Shown here: piece by piece, positions 24,406 to 33,447 of the stretch
Numbering within the stretch: position 1 is the stretch's first letter
Layout: every line of letters begins with the position of its first letter
Source of the DNA: an uncultured Lentisphaerota bacterium
Lineage (GTDB): Bacteria; Verrucomicrobiota; Lentisphaeria; Oligosphaerales; CAITYL01
Length of the DNA: 55,649 bases
Direction: 5' to 3'
Assembly: GCA_903921725.1 (NCBI GenBank)
Contig: CAIXRA010000059.1
Coordinates: 1-55,649, forward strand
Notes under the pieces: model-generated
Databases searched by the model: none
What the model was told of the DNA's origin: nothing
The model's input: only the letters and a program-made list of their open reading frames with translations
Translations under genes and position numbers: made by a program

Positions 24406-26772
24406 ATGCAAACGACGATCTTCAAGCTGGCGGTGCTGGGAGTGGCGGGCATGCTGGCGTTTCCCGCATCGGGCGCCGACATCCGGATGGACGGGTGGCT
24501 GGACCTGAACGGCAACGGAGCGAAGGACGCCTATGAGGACGCGGCGCAGCCGGTGGAGGCGCGCGTGGCGGATCTTCTGGCGCAGATGACGCCGGAGGAG
24601 AAGTTCGGCCAGCTCTCCCAGTGCCTGATGCAGAAAAAGTCCGAGAAGCTCCACGGCAGGCAGCTGCGCGCGGGGCTCGTCGGTTCCTTCCTGCCCGCCG
24701 GAGGCGTCGCCGGCGACGTCGCCCTGCGGAACCGCCTGCAGAAGCTGGCCGTCGGCGGCTCGCGCCTCGGCGTTCCGTTCATCATGGGATTCGACTCCAT
24801 CCACGGCTTCCGCACGGTCTTCCCGATCCCGCTGGCGCAGGCCTGCGCCTGGGAGCCGGAACTGTTCCGGCGGACGCAGGAGGTCTCGGCGGCCGAGACG
24901 TCCGCCACGGGCATCGACTGGGTCTTTGCGCCGATGGTGGATCTGGCGCGCGATCCGCGCTGGGGCCGCATCGCCGAGGGGCTCGGCGAGGACCCGTACC
25001 TCGGCGCCCTCTACACCGCCGCGTCGGTGCGCGGGTTCCAGGGTAACGACCCGTCCGCCCCCGACCGCGTCGCCGCCTGCCTCAAGCACTATGTCGCCTA
25101 CGGCGCCGCCGAGGGTGGACGCGACTACAACACCACCGACCTCTCCGAGTACCAGCTCCGCAACTTCTACCTCCCGCAGTTCCGCGCCGGCGTGGATGCC
25201 GGGGCGCTGACCCTGATGAGCGCCTTCAACTGCATCAACGGCGTTCCTGCCTCCGGCAACCGCCACACGCTCACCGAAATCCTGCGCGGCGAGTGGGGGT
25301 TCCGCGGCTTCGTCGTCAGCGACTGGGAATCGGTGGGCGAACTGCGGCAGCACGGCGTCGCGGCGGATGCGGCGGAGGCCGCGCGCCTGGCGCTCACCGC
25401 GGGCGTGGACATGGAGATGGTCTCCACCACCTACGACACCCTCGCCGCGCAGGTGAAGGCGGGAACGGTGCCGCAGGAGGCCGTGGATGAGGCCGTCCGC
25501 CGCATCCTGCGCGTGAAGTTCCAGCGCGGGCTGTTCGACCGGCCGTACACCGACGAGACGCGGCTGAAGGACGCCTTCCTGCGCCCCGAGGCGCTGGCGC
25601 TGGCGCGCGAGGCCGCCGTGAAATCGTGCGTGCTGCTGAAGAACGAAAAGCGCGTGCTGCCGCTGGCGCGCACCGGCGTGAAGATCGCGCTGATCGGGCC
25701 GTTCGGCGCCGACAAGGACGAACTCCTCGGTTCCTGGTGCGGGCATGGGCTTGCCGCCGATGTCGTGCCGCTTTCCGACGGCATCCGCGCCAAGCTCGGC
25801 AAGGACGCCTCCCTGACCATCGTCAAAGGATGCCCCATGCTCCTCAAGGGGCGGCGCACCACCACGCTCACCGACGGCTCCATCGTGGAGGACCCCGCCG
25901 CGCCGGCCGAACCGGCGGACGGTGCGGAGTTCGCGGCGGCGGTGAAGGCCGCGGCCGCGGCGGACGTCGTCGTGCTGGCCGTCGGCGAGCCGCGCGGCTG
26001 GAGCGGCGAGAACGCGACCCGTTCCCAGCTCGGGCTCACCGGGCGGCAGGAGGAGCTGTTCGAGGCGGTGGCGGCCGCGGGCAAGCCGGTGGTCGTCGTC
26101 CTCTTCAACGGCCGGCCGCTGGCCATCCCGCGCCTCCGGGAAAAGGCCGCCGCGATCATGGAAGCCTGGCAGCCCGGCATACAGGGCGGCAATGCCGTGG
26201 CCGACCTGCTGTTCGGCGACGCGGAGCCGTCCGGCCGCCTCACCGCCTCCTTCCCGCGCACCGTCGGCCAGCTCCCGGTGTATTACAACCACCTGAACAC
26301 CGGCCGGCCGCAGTACCAGGAGTACCGCGACGGCACGCGGCAGCCGCTCTTCCCGTTCGGCTTCGGGCTGGCCTACACCACCTTCCGCTACGGCAAGGTC
26401 ACGCTTGCGGCGCCGGAGGCCGGTGCGGAACCCGCAAAATCCGGCGCGCCGGTGGAGATGAAGCGCGGCGGCACGCTCACCGCGGCGGTTTCCGTGACCA
26501 ACACGGGGAAACGCGCCGGCGAGGAGACCGTGCAGCTCTACATCCGCGACGTCGCCGCGTCGCGCGCCCGGCCGGTGCGCGAGCTGAAGGGGTTCCAGAA
26601 GGTCCGCCTCGAACCGGGCGAGACGAAGGAACTCCGTTTCACGATCACGGAGGACGCGCTGGCGTTCTTCGACGAAACCGGCCGCCGCCTCGTCGAGCCC
26701 GGCGCCTTCGAGCTCTGGCTCGCCCCCGACTCCGCCTCCGGCAAGCCCATCCCATTCACACTGGAACGGTGA
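24406..26772 (+). CDS. Secreted GH3 family beta-glycosidase (BglX-like)
   Basis: A 788-residue protein with a signal peptide (about 1-23). A short calcium-loop-like 'DLNGNGAKDAYED' follows at the mature N-terminus. The GH3 barrel carries the nucleophile Asp306 in 'GFVVSDWES', preceded by 'KHYVAYGAAEGGRDYN'. A second alpha/beta domain and a C-terminal fibronectin III-like domain ('VSVTNTGKRAGEETVQLYI') complete the architecture. GGAGGG lies about 8 bases upstream of the ATG. The family covers beta-glucosidases and xylosidases, so substrate is undetermined. Domain order matches BglX. It is the last carbohydrate-active gene of the region. Confidence 0.92.
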   Translation: MQTTIFKLAVLGVAGMLAFPASGADIRMDGWLDLNGNGAKDAYEDAAQPVEARVADLLAQMTPEEKFGQLSQCLMQKKSEKLHGRQLRAGLVGSFLPAGGVAGDVALRNRLQKLAVGGSRLGVPFIMGFDSIHGFRTVFPIPLAQACAWEPELFRRTQEVSAAETSATGIDWVFAPMVDLARDPRWGRIAEGLGEDPYLGALYTAASVRGFQGNDPSAPDRVAACLKHYVAYGAAEGGRDYNTTDLSEYQLRNFYLPQFRAGVDAGALTLMSAFNCINGVPASGNRHTLTEILRGEWGFRGFVVSDWESVGELRQHGVAADAAEAARLALTAGVDMEMVSTTYDTLAAQVKAGTVPQEAVDEAVRRILRVKFQRGLFDRPYTDETRLKDAFLRPEALALAREAAVKSCVLLKNEKRVLPLARTGVKIALIGPFGADKDELLGSWCGHGLAADVVPLSDGIRAKLGKDASLTIVKGCPMLLKGRRTTTLTDGSIVEDPAAPAEPADGAEFAAAVKAAAAADVVVLAVGEPRGWSGENATRSQLGLTGRQEELFEAVAAAGKPVVVVLFNGRPLAIPRLREKAAAIMEAWQPGIQGGNAVADLLFGDAEPSGRLTASFPRTVGQLPVYYNHLNTGRPQYQEYRDGTRQPLFPFGFGLAYTTFRYGKVTLAAPEAGAEPAKSGAPVEMKRGGTLTAAVSVTNTGKRAGEETVQLYIRDVAASRARPVRELKGFQKVRLEPGETKELRFTITEDALAFFDETGRRLVEPGAFELWLAPDSASGKPIPFTLER

Positions 26773-26907
26773 TGCCGGGTGTCGTGCCGTAAAATAAACA
26801 TAAAATACGCGAATTTCGTATCGCAATACCCTTCCTTCGTGATAAGTTTTTCCGTACTTCAAGATTTGTATGAACAAAAATGACCAACGGTACGGCGAGG
26901 CGGAATC

Positions 26908-28224
26908 ATGCGCGGACACACTCAAGCGACTCTTGGAAAGACAGGCATCTTTGTTGCGGCGCGGCTGGCCCTGGCGCTGGGAACGCTTGCCGTTCACGCA
27001 CAGGACAGTGGCGGAGACCCGGCGGGCAATCGTGAAATTCTGAAGACAATCAAGCTCTACATCGGGAAGTCGGATGTACCGTCGGATGCCAAAAACTACG
27101 AGGACGAGTTGACGGACTATTCTGACGACGGCAAGGGGCATCGCAGGTGCCCCAAGTATATGTTTATCGGAAACAAAACCCCGATTTTTATTGAAGGACG
27201 CGGCGAAGCGGGCATGCGTCAGGTAAACATCAAGGTCACATCCCAGACTGATTCGGCGGGAGTGAGAATGGCGCTGTTCGAGACCGGGGCATCGACGGGA
27301 ATATACAGGAATGTAACATCATACGCGCATGGGTCTTCAACGAATATTGTTTGCTTAAAGGCACAGGGAGAGGTTTCCCGCGGCCTTCGCATTGCAATCA
27401 AGGACGAAGAGTTGCTTACGGTAACAGTCATCGGGGTAATGTCCGATCCAGATCAAACCAACCAGCTATCAACATCTGTCATGGTTGATCGTGCTGAGTG
27501 TGGGGTGGCTGGATATAGTTACACGAAAAGCAGTCCTCAGCAAAGGGTGCTGGCTAACAATTTAAAAAATATCACGGATCTTGTGTCTATGCTTATCGCT
27601 GATGGCTGGGAAAGTATATACCGGGCTTCTGATGATGCCGCGAATGCATGGTGTTTGGTTGAAGATTTTGAAATCACAACTGATGCAGGAAAGGCAGATG
27701 CGGCCGATCTTGTTTATTGGAGCGGACATGGGGGAGTTAAAAAATGTGGGTTTTTAAGGAGTGACACAGCCAAGACAGTGGCCTTTCTTACCTATGACAA
27801 TGCTGGATTAGGAGATACGGATGCGAATTGGGCCATTTTTGACAGTTGTGATTTTTTTACGGCCAACCTTGCAGACTTTAAAAAATTATGTGGTCATGGG
27901 CTTCGTTTGGCTTGCGGTTATGCAAGTCCTTCGCCGATGGATGATGAAGGGAAGGCAGCCTTTTTCATGGCACGATTGCGTGAGGGAAAAACAATAAAAG
28001 ATGCTTGGTGTTTGACTGTCAAGGAATATCCACCAAAAATGGATTCTCCGGTCGTCATAGGCGTGGTTGTTGGTGTAAAAGCATTGGATTGTGGAAATGA
28101 CAGCATCGTTTCTGTTACAAAAAATTGTTCATTAAGTCCTATAAAAATTTCCCGAGCACCATCTGGCAATGATGGTTTTAATATTATATGTCAGCAAGCG
28201 GTTGTTCCACCTTACTCATATTAA
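26908..28224 (+). CDS. Secreted protein with caspase/gingipain-like His/Cys pair
   Basis: The 438-residue protein has a signal peptide (about 1-32, ending Ala-Val-His-Ala). An N-terminal domain contains many Asp/Lys residues. A C-terminal domain has 'LVYWSGHGG' with His274 and 'WAIFDSCDFF' with Cys314. A hydrophobic strand before HG and another before a Cys is the pattern of clan CD cysteine peptidases (C14/C25) and of related DUF6345-type proteins; proteolysis is not shown. GAGG lies seven bases upstream of the ATG. Base composition turns clearly AT-rich after about residue 190, and codon choice differs from the neighbouring CAZyme genes, hinting at separate origin. The gene 34 bases downstream is on the same strand and probably in the same operon. 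Confidence 0.6.
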   Translation: MRGHTQATLGKTGIFVAARLALALGTLAVHAQDSGGDPAGNREILKTIKLYIGKSDVPSDAKNYEDELTDYSDDGKGHRRCPKYMFIGNKTPIFIEGRGEAGMRQVNIKVTSQTDSAGVRMALFETGASTGIYRNVTSYAHGSSTNIVCLKAQGEVSRGLRIAIKDEELLTVTVIGVMSDPDQTNQLSTSVMVDRAECGVAGYSYTKSSPQQRVLANNLKNITDLVSMLIADGWESIYRASDDAANAWCLVEDFEITTDAGKADAADLVYWSGHGGVKKCGFLRSDTAKTVAFLTYDNAGLGDTDANWAIFDSCDFFTANLADFKKLCGHGLRLACGYASPSPMDDEGKAAFFMARLREGKTIKDAWCLTVKEYPPKMDSPVVIGVVVGVKALDCGNDSIVSVTKNCSLSPIKISRAPSGNDGFNIICQQAVVPPYSY

Positions 28225-28258
28225 AGCGACAAAAATATACTAATGATGGAGGCTGTTT

Positions 28259-29293
28259 ATGAAAATGTTAATCTGCTTTATTGGCTTTTTGATGACAAGT
28301 TTTTTTTCTTTAGCTGATAATTTAGAAAAAAGAGAGAATAATTTGTCTCAGTTGCCAAGGTATAATAATCGTGAATTTGATTTGTTTCAGCAACCCAATA
28401 GTTTCGGTATTAAAATTGGTGCGGCGGTAAAAAAACAAGAGGTTGCAGGCGTGCGGCTTCCTGTCTATTTCGTAAGTACGCCTGAGTTTACGCCATTGTT
28501 CATGCGCTCTTTTGTCAACATCATTTCTGGTGTTGCGCCAAAATCAGTTACTTCAATTGATGAGTTTGGTTTTTCATTCTGTGTTGACCGTTTAAAAATT
28601 AGGTTCGATGCAAAAAAAAGCCAAGTCGTCATTAATAGGGATGACTTTCATTACGGCATTAAAACCGAAGGACAAGTTAAAATCACCGATGATAAGGCGG
28701 CTTTTCTTGCGAAAAAACTTCTTGAGAAGCATCGCATTTCGTCCTATGTCGAGAATTGTGTGGCCGATCAGGTTGTGGACAATTCGGCGGGAAGCGGCAC
28801 TTATACGGTTTATTTTCGGAGAAAAGTTCCTGGAACCGTTGGGGCCGTTGGGGGGCTGGGGGATGTCGTCATTGTGGAGGTCACCCCGGAGGGAGAGATG
28901 AGTGAAATTCGCATTCTTATGGCATCTCTCCAGAAAATTGAGGACTATCCAATCATGACCGAACAGGAGGCGGTTGCAGAAGTCAACAAAGGGCATGGCT
29001 GGCGTGATATCGGCGACGGCATGAATACTCCAAGTTTTTGCGGGGACATCACCAATGCCAGGATTGCATATCGCTCCAGTCCTGGTTATGATGGATATTT
29101 GCAGCCTACCTACGTTTTCGATGTTTCCATGGCCGATGGTAAAAAATACCATGCCGGTATCCAGGCGGTGAGGCCGGAATATGTCCGGTATGATCTTTTG
29201 CAGGCGCCTGCGCTTGGCAAGCGCCCTGCGCCGCTTGGCAAGCCCGCGACGCCCGCCTCCGCTCCGGTCGTTTCACCCAGGCCGTCGAAATGA
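28259..29293 (+). CDS. Secreted protein of unknown function, partner of the peptidase-like gene
   Basis: A 344-residue protein with a signal peptide (about 1-19, ending Phe-Ser-Leu-Ala) and a ribosome site GGAGG six bases before the ATG. Two tandem segments have the look of PepSY-like alpha/beta units ('DDKAAFLAKKLLEKH' and 'MTEQEAVAEVNKGHG'), and the tail is Pro/Ala-rich. PepSY-type domains often inhibit or escort proteases, which would fit the upstream gene, but the match is by eye only. The gene is AT-rich through about codon 270 and then shifts to GC-rich at its 3' end. The last codons overlap the start of the propeller gene (ATGA), so the two are translationally coupled. Confidence 0.5.
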   Translation: MKMLICFIGFLMTSFFSLADNLEKRENNLSQLPRYNNREFDLFQQPNSFGIKIGAAVKKQEVAGVRLPVYFVSTPEFTPLFMRSFVNIISGVAPKSVTSIDEFGFSFCVDRLKIRFDAKKSQVVINRDDFHYGIKTEGQVKITDDKAAFLAKKLLEKHRISSYVENCVADQVVDNSAGSGTYTVYFRRKVPGTVGAVGGLGDVVIVEVTPEGEMSEIRILMASLQKIEDYPIMTEQEAVAEVNKGHGWRDIGDGMNTPSFCGDITNARIAYRSSPGYDGYLQPTYVFDVSMADGKKYHAGIQAVRPEYVRYDLLQAPALGKRPAPLGKPATPASAPVVSPRPSK

Positions 29294-31950
29294 GCATGGT
29301 GGGCGGAGGCTCCGGCACGCGGAACCGAGAGCCGTTCGAGCACAAGCGTTCTGGCCGTTTTAGGCATGTTGTCTTGGCTTGCTGTTTCGCCGTTTTCAGT
29401 CCGGCCTTGGGGATGTGCCATGAGTCGGCTTCATGCTCCGCGGTTCCGCCGGCCGGTTGTCCGGCCAAGTTTGTGACGGCGCTGGCGGCGGATGCGTCAG
29501 GCGGCGTTTGGGTGGGCACGGAGGGGCAGGGGGTATTCCATCTTCCGGCGGACGGCGGGGCATGGCGTCAGTTCACGGTGAAGGAAGGGCTGGGGGATGA
29601 CAATGCCTACGCGCTGTGCGTGGACCGGCTTGGGCGGGTGTGGGCCGGGCATGTCAACCACGGCGTAAGCGTCTTCAACGGCGTGGAGTGGCGGAACTTT
29701 GACGTGCCGCACGGCCCGATCGGTGAACGGGTCTTCGCCCTCGCCTGCAGTCCGCTGGACGGCGACGTGTGGATCGCAACCTCCGCGGGGCTGACGCGGT
29801 ACCGGGAAAAGAGCGGACGCTGGCAGCCGTACACGATGGCGCACGGGTTGCCGGAGAACCAATGTTCGGCGCTGGCGTTCACGGCGACGGGCAACCTGGT
29901 CGTCGGGACGCAGAGCCACGGCCTGGCGTTGGCGTCGGCGCGGGAGGATTACCGGTACTGGACGCGGGTGGCGGCGCCGGAGCGTTTCGGGCCGGGCGGC
30001 GTCTCGCCCTGGCGCTTGGAGCCGGAAGGTGACGGGTTGGCGGGGAACTGCGTCAATGCGCTGCTGATGGGGAGCGACGGTACGGTCTGGGCGGCGACCG
30101 ATTCCGGGCTGTCCTGGAGCCGGAGCGGTGGGATGGGCTGGACGTTCATCCGGGGGCGGGATTTCAACGGGAAGGTGCGGGGGCTGCTCGGCGGCGCGCC
30201 GAAAGGTTGGAAAGCGGCGGACAAGCAGACGCTGGGCGCACTGCTGGGCGAGGATCATGTGACGGCGCTTGCGGAGTCCGCGGACGGTCTGATTCTGGCC
30301 GGGCATTGGCGCTGCGGTTTTTCGGTGTTCAATCCGGCCTTGGGCAAGCTTGTGTTCCAGGATCCGAAGGCCGGGTATGTGACCGCGTTCCTACGGCTTG
30401 CGGACGGCTCGTTCTGGCGCGGCGGCTACGGCGAGGGGCTTGCGCCTGCGCGGTTCGACATCCCCGCCGCGCTCCGCCGCACGCAGGCTTCGGCTTCCGC
30501 CGCCATTGTTCCGGCCGGGGCTTCCGCAGTGCCGTCGGCGTCTACTCCACCGCCATTCCCCGCGCCTGCGGGTGCGCCATCCCTTGAGGAGCTAAACGCG
30601 CTTCTGGCCGAGCTTGGCGCCGTCCCTCCGGCGTCCGGCAGCGCGCGGCCAGTGTTTGAACTGGCGGACGACTGGCGGACGCGCGGGGACTGGCTCGGGC
30701 GCTACGGCACCCATTGGTGCTGCATCTGTTCAATTTGCGCGCCGCTGAACTCCTATTGGGGCGGCTGGCCGGTCACGGATACGCAGCGGACTGAGTTTGA
30801 CTATGCCCTCGGGCCCAACAGCGATGAAGGGGACGGCATCCGGCATTGGGTGCATTGGATGTACACCAAGGAACCGCGCTCCCTGGAACTGCCGCCGGTT
30901 TATATGCACAGCCGGGTCGTGAAGAAGTTGACGACCTGGGATGTGACGCGGCGCGAGGCGGAGAACGACGACCATGGCGAGGTTTACTCCGTAACCCGGG
31001 ACGGGCCGCACATGTATTACCGTCTGGTGGTGCCGGAGGGCGCGTTCTGCCTGTCGCTCTATTTCATCAACCCGAACGGGCACGACGGGACGGCCCGCCA
31101 TCGGGACTATTGGGTGGCGCTTCGGCCATTGACCGTCCCTTTCATCAGGGGAAACGACCGTGCCCCGGTGGGCGTGGATTCCGGTCCGGTTCTGGCCCGG
31201 CGGCGGGTGGTGAATTTTTGGGGCGGGGTGTATGTCCGCTTTTTTGTGTCCGGCCCGCGTGTGCTGTGCATCGAGGTCAACCGCAACGGTTCGTTCAACA
31301 CGATGCTGTCGGGGCTGATGCTGGACCGGTTCGAGGCGAAGCCGCCGCCCTATTTCGGCACAGTGGCGCAGTGGCAGGCGCAGCAGGCGAAAGTGGCGGC
31401 GCGGAATGCGGAGGAGGTGCGGGCCTGGGCTGCCGGCGGTGCGGAACGCGCAAAGCGGTTCCGCCCCGGAAGCTCCGCGCCGGAGGCGGCGGAGCGGCTT
31501 TGGAACGAACTGGAGCTGGCGCGGCAATGGAACCCCGCCTGGTGGGCGGCGAATTCGGATCGCTTCCATCAGCCGCTCCTGCGCGGGTACATGGCGGGGG
31601 AGGTGGGATGGAAAGACGGAAGGACGGAAGAACGGAAGAAGGAGGAAGAGAAAACGGGAAAACGGAAAGACGGGAAAAACAGATCGGCGGTGGAGCGTAC
31701 GTCCAATCCGGCGGCGGAACGTGCGGCGTTGTGCCGGTACTGGCTCCGCTTTTTTCCGCAATGGGAGGATCATCTCCGCGGGCGGGGCGAAAAACCGGCG
31801 CGCGACATCGAGAAGGCGCTGCGCTGGGACGGGCGTGAGGATTCCCGCTGGTGCGGCCATGAAATCATCGAAAAGTACCTCCGCCCGCCCAAGGAGTCGG
31901 CGGCTTCACTCGTGGCACCGGTGGCGGAGGTTCCGCAAGGCCGGCCCTGA
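29290..31950 (+). CDS. Secreted seven-bladed propeller protein with unknown C-terminal domain
   Basis: The 886-residue protein begins with a basic leader and a hydrophobic segment (about 24-42). Seven repeats of the two-component-regulator propeller type follow, each of the form 'ALAADASGGVWVGTEGQGVF' (about 60-395). These resemble the sensor halves of hybrid two-component systems, but no kinase or regulator domain is attached. After a Pro/Ala linker (about 400-450) comes a large domain (about 460-700) with a 'CCICSICAP' cluster and many aromatic residues that I cannot assign. A Lys/Glu-rich insertion (about 773-800) corresponds to a purine-rich repeat. The start overlaps the previous stop. 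Base composition is GC-rich, unlike the two genes before it. Confidence 0.6.
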   Translation: MSMVGGGSGTRNREPFEHKRSGRFRHVVLACCFAVFSPALGMCHESASCSAVPPAGCPAKFVTALAADASGGVWVGTEGQGVFHLPADGGAWRQFTVKEGLGDDNAYALCVDRLGRVWAGHVNHGVSVFNGVEWRNFDVPHGPIGERVFALACSPLDGDVWIATSAGLTRYREKSGRWQPYTMAHGLPENQCSALAFTATGNLVVGTQSHGLALASAREDYRYWTRVAAPERFGPGGVSPWRLEPEGDGLAGNCVNALLMGSDGTVWAATDSGLSWSRSGGMGWTFIRGRDFNGKVRGLLGGAPKGWKAADKQTLGALLGEDHVTALAESADGLILAGHWRCGFSVFNPALGKLVFQDPKAGYVTAFLRLADGSFWRGGYGEGLAPARFDIPAALRRTQASASAAIVPAGASAVPSASTPPPFPAPAGAPSLEELNALLAELGAVPPASGSARPVFELADDWRTRGDWLGRYGTHWCCICSICAPLNSYWGGWPVTDTQRTEFDYALGPNSDEGDGIRHWVHWMYTKEPRSLELPPVYMHSRVVKKLTTWDVTRREAENDDHGEVYSVTRDGPHMYYRLVVPEGAFCLSLYFINPNGHDGTARHRDYWVALRPLTVPFIRGNDRAPVGVDSGPVLARRRVVNFWGGVYVRFFVSGPRVLCIEVNRNGSFNTMLSGLMLDRFEAKPPPYFGTVAQWQAQQAKVAARNAEEVRAWAAGGAERAKRFRPGSSAPEAAERLWNELELARQWNPAWWAANSDRFHQPLLRGYMAGEVGWKDGRTEERKKEEEKTGKRKDGKNRSAVERTSNPAAERAALCRYWLRFFPQWEDHLRGRGEKPARDIEKALRWDGREDSRWCGHEIIEKYLRPPKESAASLVAPVAEVPQGRP
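31608..31684 (+). repeat. Purine-rich degenerate tandem repeat inside the propeller gene
   Basis: About 75 bases of units such as GGAAAGACGGAA and GGAAGAACGGAA, almost free of pyrimidines, encode an in-frame Lys/Glu/Arg-rich insert. It looks like an expanded simple repeat that has kept the reading frame. Confidence 0.7.
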
Positions 31951-32071
31951 CAGCCCCTGATTCCGTGCGGAACGCCCATCGGTTCCGGTTGCCGCCCAAT
32001 GCCAGACGGACGCAACCCCCTTGAATTCGCGGGTTGAGTGGCAAGCGTCCCCGAGACGGATCCTGCCGGCC

Positions 32072-33418
32072 TTACTCCGGCGCGGGGGCGGCGGGCTTTT
32101 TCGGCAGGGCGGTGATGACGGAGAATTCGGACGGCTTGTAGGTGGTCTTGATTCCCTGCGTGGTCTCGAAGACGATGCTGCCGTCGGCCTCGGTGGAGAT
32201 GAGCACGCCGTTGGTGACGGCGCCGTTGGCCATCTTCAGGCTGTGGGTCGGCACCCAGCGTTTTTTGAGCTTGAGCAGGCCGAGGTTCCGGGTCTGCCCC
32301 TTTTCCACGGAAACGGAGCTGGTGAGCGTCTCGTAATCCGGGTGGTGGAGGGCGAGGATGTGGCGGCCGGGGGGGAGGTCGCGGCAGAGGAAGGCGGCGG
32401 CGGTGGTGGTGCCGGCGGGCTGGTTGTCGAGGAGGACGGAGATGCCGGCCGGGTCGGTGGAGAAGCTGATGTCGCCGAGGGAACGGGTGAGGAGGACGGC
32501 GACCTGCTGGTCGGCGCCGGCCGTCATGCGCACGGTGCGCACCGCCTCTTCATAACCGCGTTTGCGGAGCGTGACGGTGAGACCGCCCGCGGGGAGGTCG
32601 GCGATGCGGCAGGGGGTCGTGCCCAGGACGTCGCCCTTCGTGTTGCAGACATCGGCACCCGGCGGGGTGGAGGAGACCTCGAGCGCGCCGGGGAGCCCCT
32701 GGAGGGCGGGAATCTGGACGGTCCTGCGCTTCTGGCGTTCCAGCGTGAGCTGCTGGGTGAACGGCTTGTACCCTTCCTTGCGCACGGTCATGGAATAGTC
32801 GCCGGCGACGACGTTCTGGAGGAGGAGCGGTTCGCCGCTTCCGGTGGTGATGCCCTGGGCCTTGTCGTTGAGGAAAACTTCCGCCTGCGGCGTCTCGGAG
32901 ACGATCTCAAGCTCGCAGGTCACGGAATCGAGCGCCTGCATCAGCCGCTGGGGGCGCGCATCGTCGACGCGGATGCGGAACTTCTTCGGGGCGAATCCCT
33001 GTCCGGCGACGGAGCACTCGTAGGAGCCGTAGGGCAGTTGCGGCATGAGGACGGGGGTCTTGCCCTTGTCCTCGCCGGCGACGGTCAGTGCGGCGCCGGC
33101 GGGGGTTGACTCGATCAGCACGGCGGCGGTGACGGGGCGCAGGGGGAAGCTGAACGGCGCTTCGCCCGGGGCCTGCCCTTGGAAGCGGGCGATGGCCGTC
33201 TCGTGGCCGGCCAGGGCGACCTCCAGAAGGTGGTTGCCCGGGGGGACGGCTTTCTGCAGCGGCGTCTTCCCCAGCGGCTGCCCGTCGAGGGAGACGGTGG
33301 CGCCCGCCGGCGCGGAGTCGACCTTCAGTTGGACCATGGGCGGCGGCTGTTCCTTGCGGCATCCGGTGAACGGCGCGGCGCAGAGGGCGGCGAAGAGGAG
33401 GAGGGCGAGGGTGCGCAT
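32072..33418 (-). CDS. Lipoprotein with PEGA-type repeats
   Basis: The 448-residue protein has a lipoprotein signal with the lipobox Phe-Thr-Gly-Cys (Cys20). About five PEGA-like units follow, each with an 'STPAGAALTVAGEDKGKTP' or 'SAPAGATVSLDGQPLGKTP' core and a '...GYEEAV' or 'GYKPF' turn. PEGA domains are extracellular beta modules that often bind or scaffold surface assemblies. A C-terminal segment ('NGAVTNGVLISTEADGSIVF') looks like an SH3-type unit. It lies last in the Tad-type cluster, 29 bases after the FHA gene, and probably acts with it. Confidence 0.8.
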   Translation of the reverse strand: MRTLALLLFAALCAAPFTGCRKEQPPPMVQLKVDSAPAGATVSLDGQPLGKTPLQKAVPPGNHLLEVALAGHETAIARFQGQAPGEAPFSFPLRPVTAAVLIESTPAGAALTVAGEDKGKTPVLMPQLPYGSYECSVAGQGFAPKKFRIRVDDARPQRLMQALDSVTCELEIVSETPQAEVFLNDKAQGITTGSGEPLLLQNVVAGDYSMTVRKEGYKPFTQQLTLERQKRRTVQIPALQGLPGALEVSSTPPGADVCNTKGDVLGTTPCRIADLPAGGLTVTLRKRGYEEAVRTVRMTAGADQQVAVLLTRSLGDISFSTDPAGISVLLDNQPAGTTTAAAFLCRDLPPGRHILALHHPDYETLTSSVSVEKGQTRNLGLLKLKKRWVPTHSLKMANGAVTNGVLISTEADGSIVFETTQGIKTTYKPSEFSVITALPKKPAAPAPE

Positions 33419-33447
33419 GGGGCGGGTTCCTTCCGGTGGACGGGGTG

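Noticed and set aside
24280..27141. A 953-codon minus-strand frame opposite the GH3 gene
   Set aside because: Antisense shadow of a GC-rich gene with a complete GH3 architecture on the plus strand.
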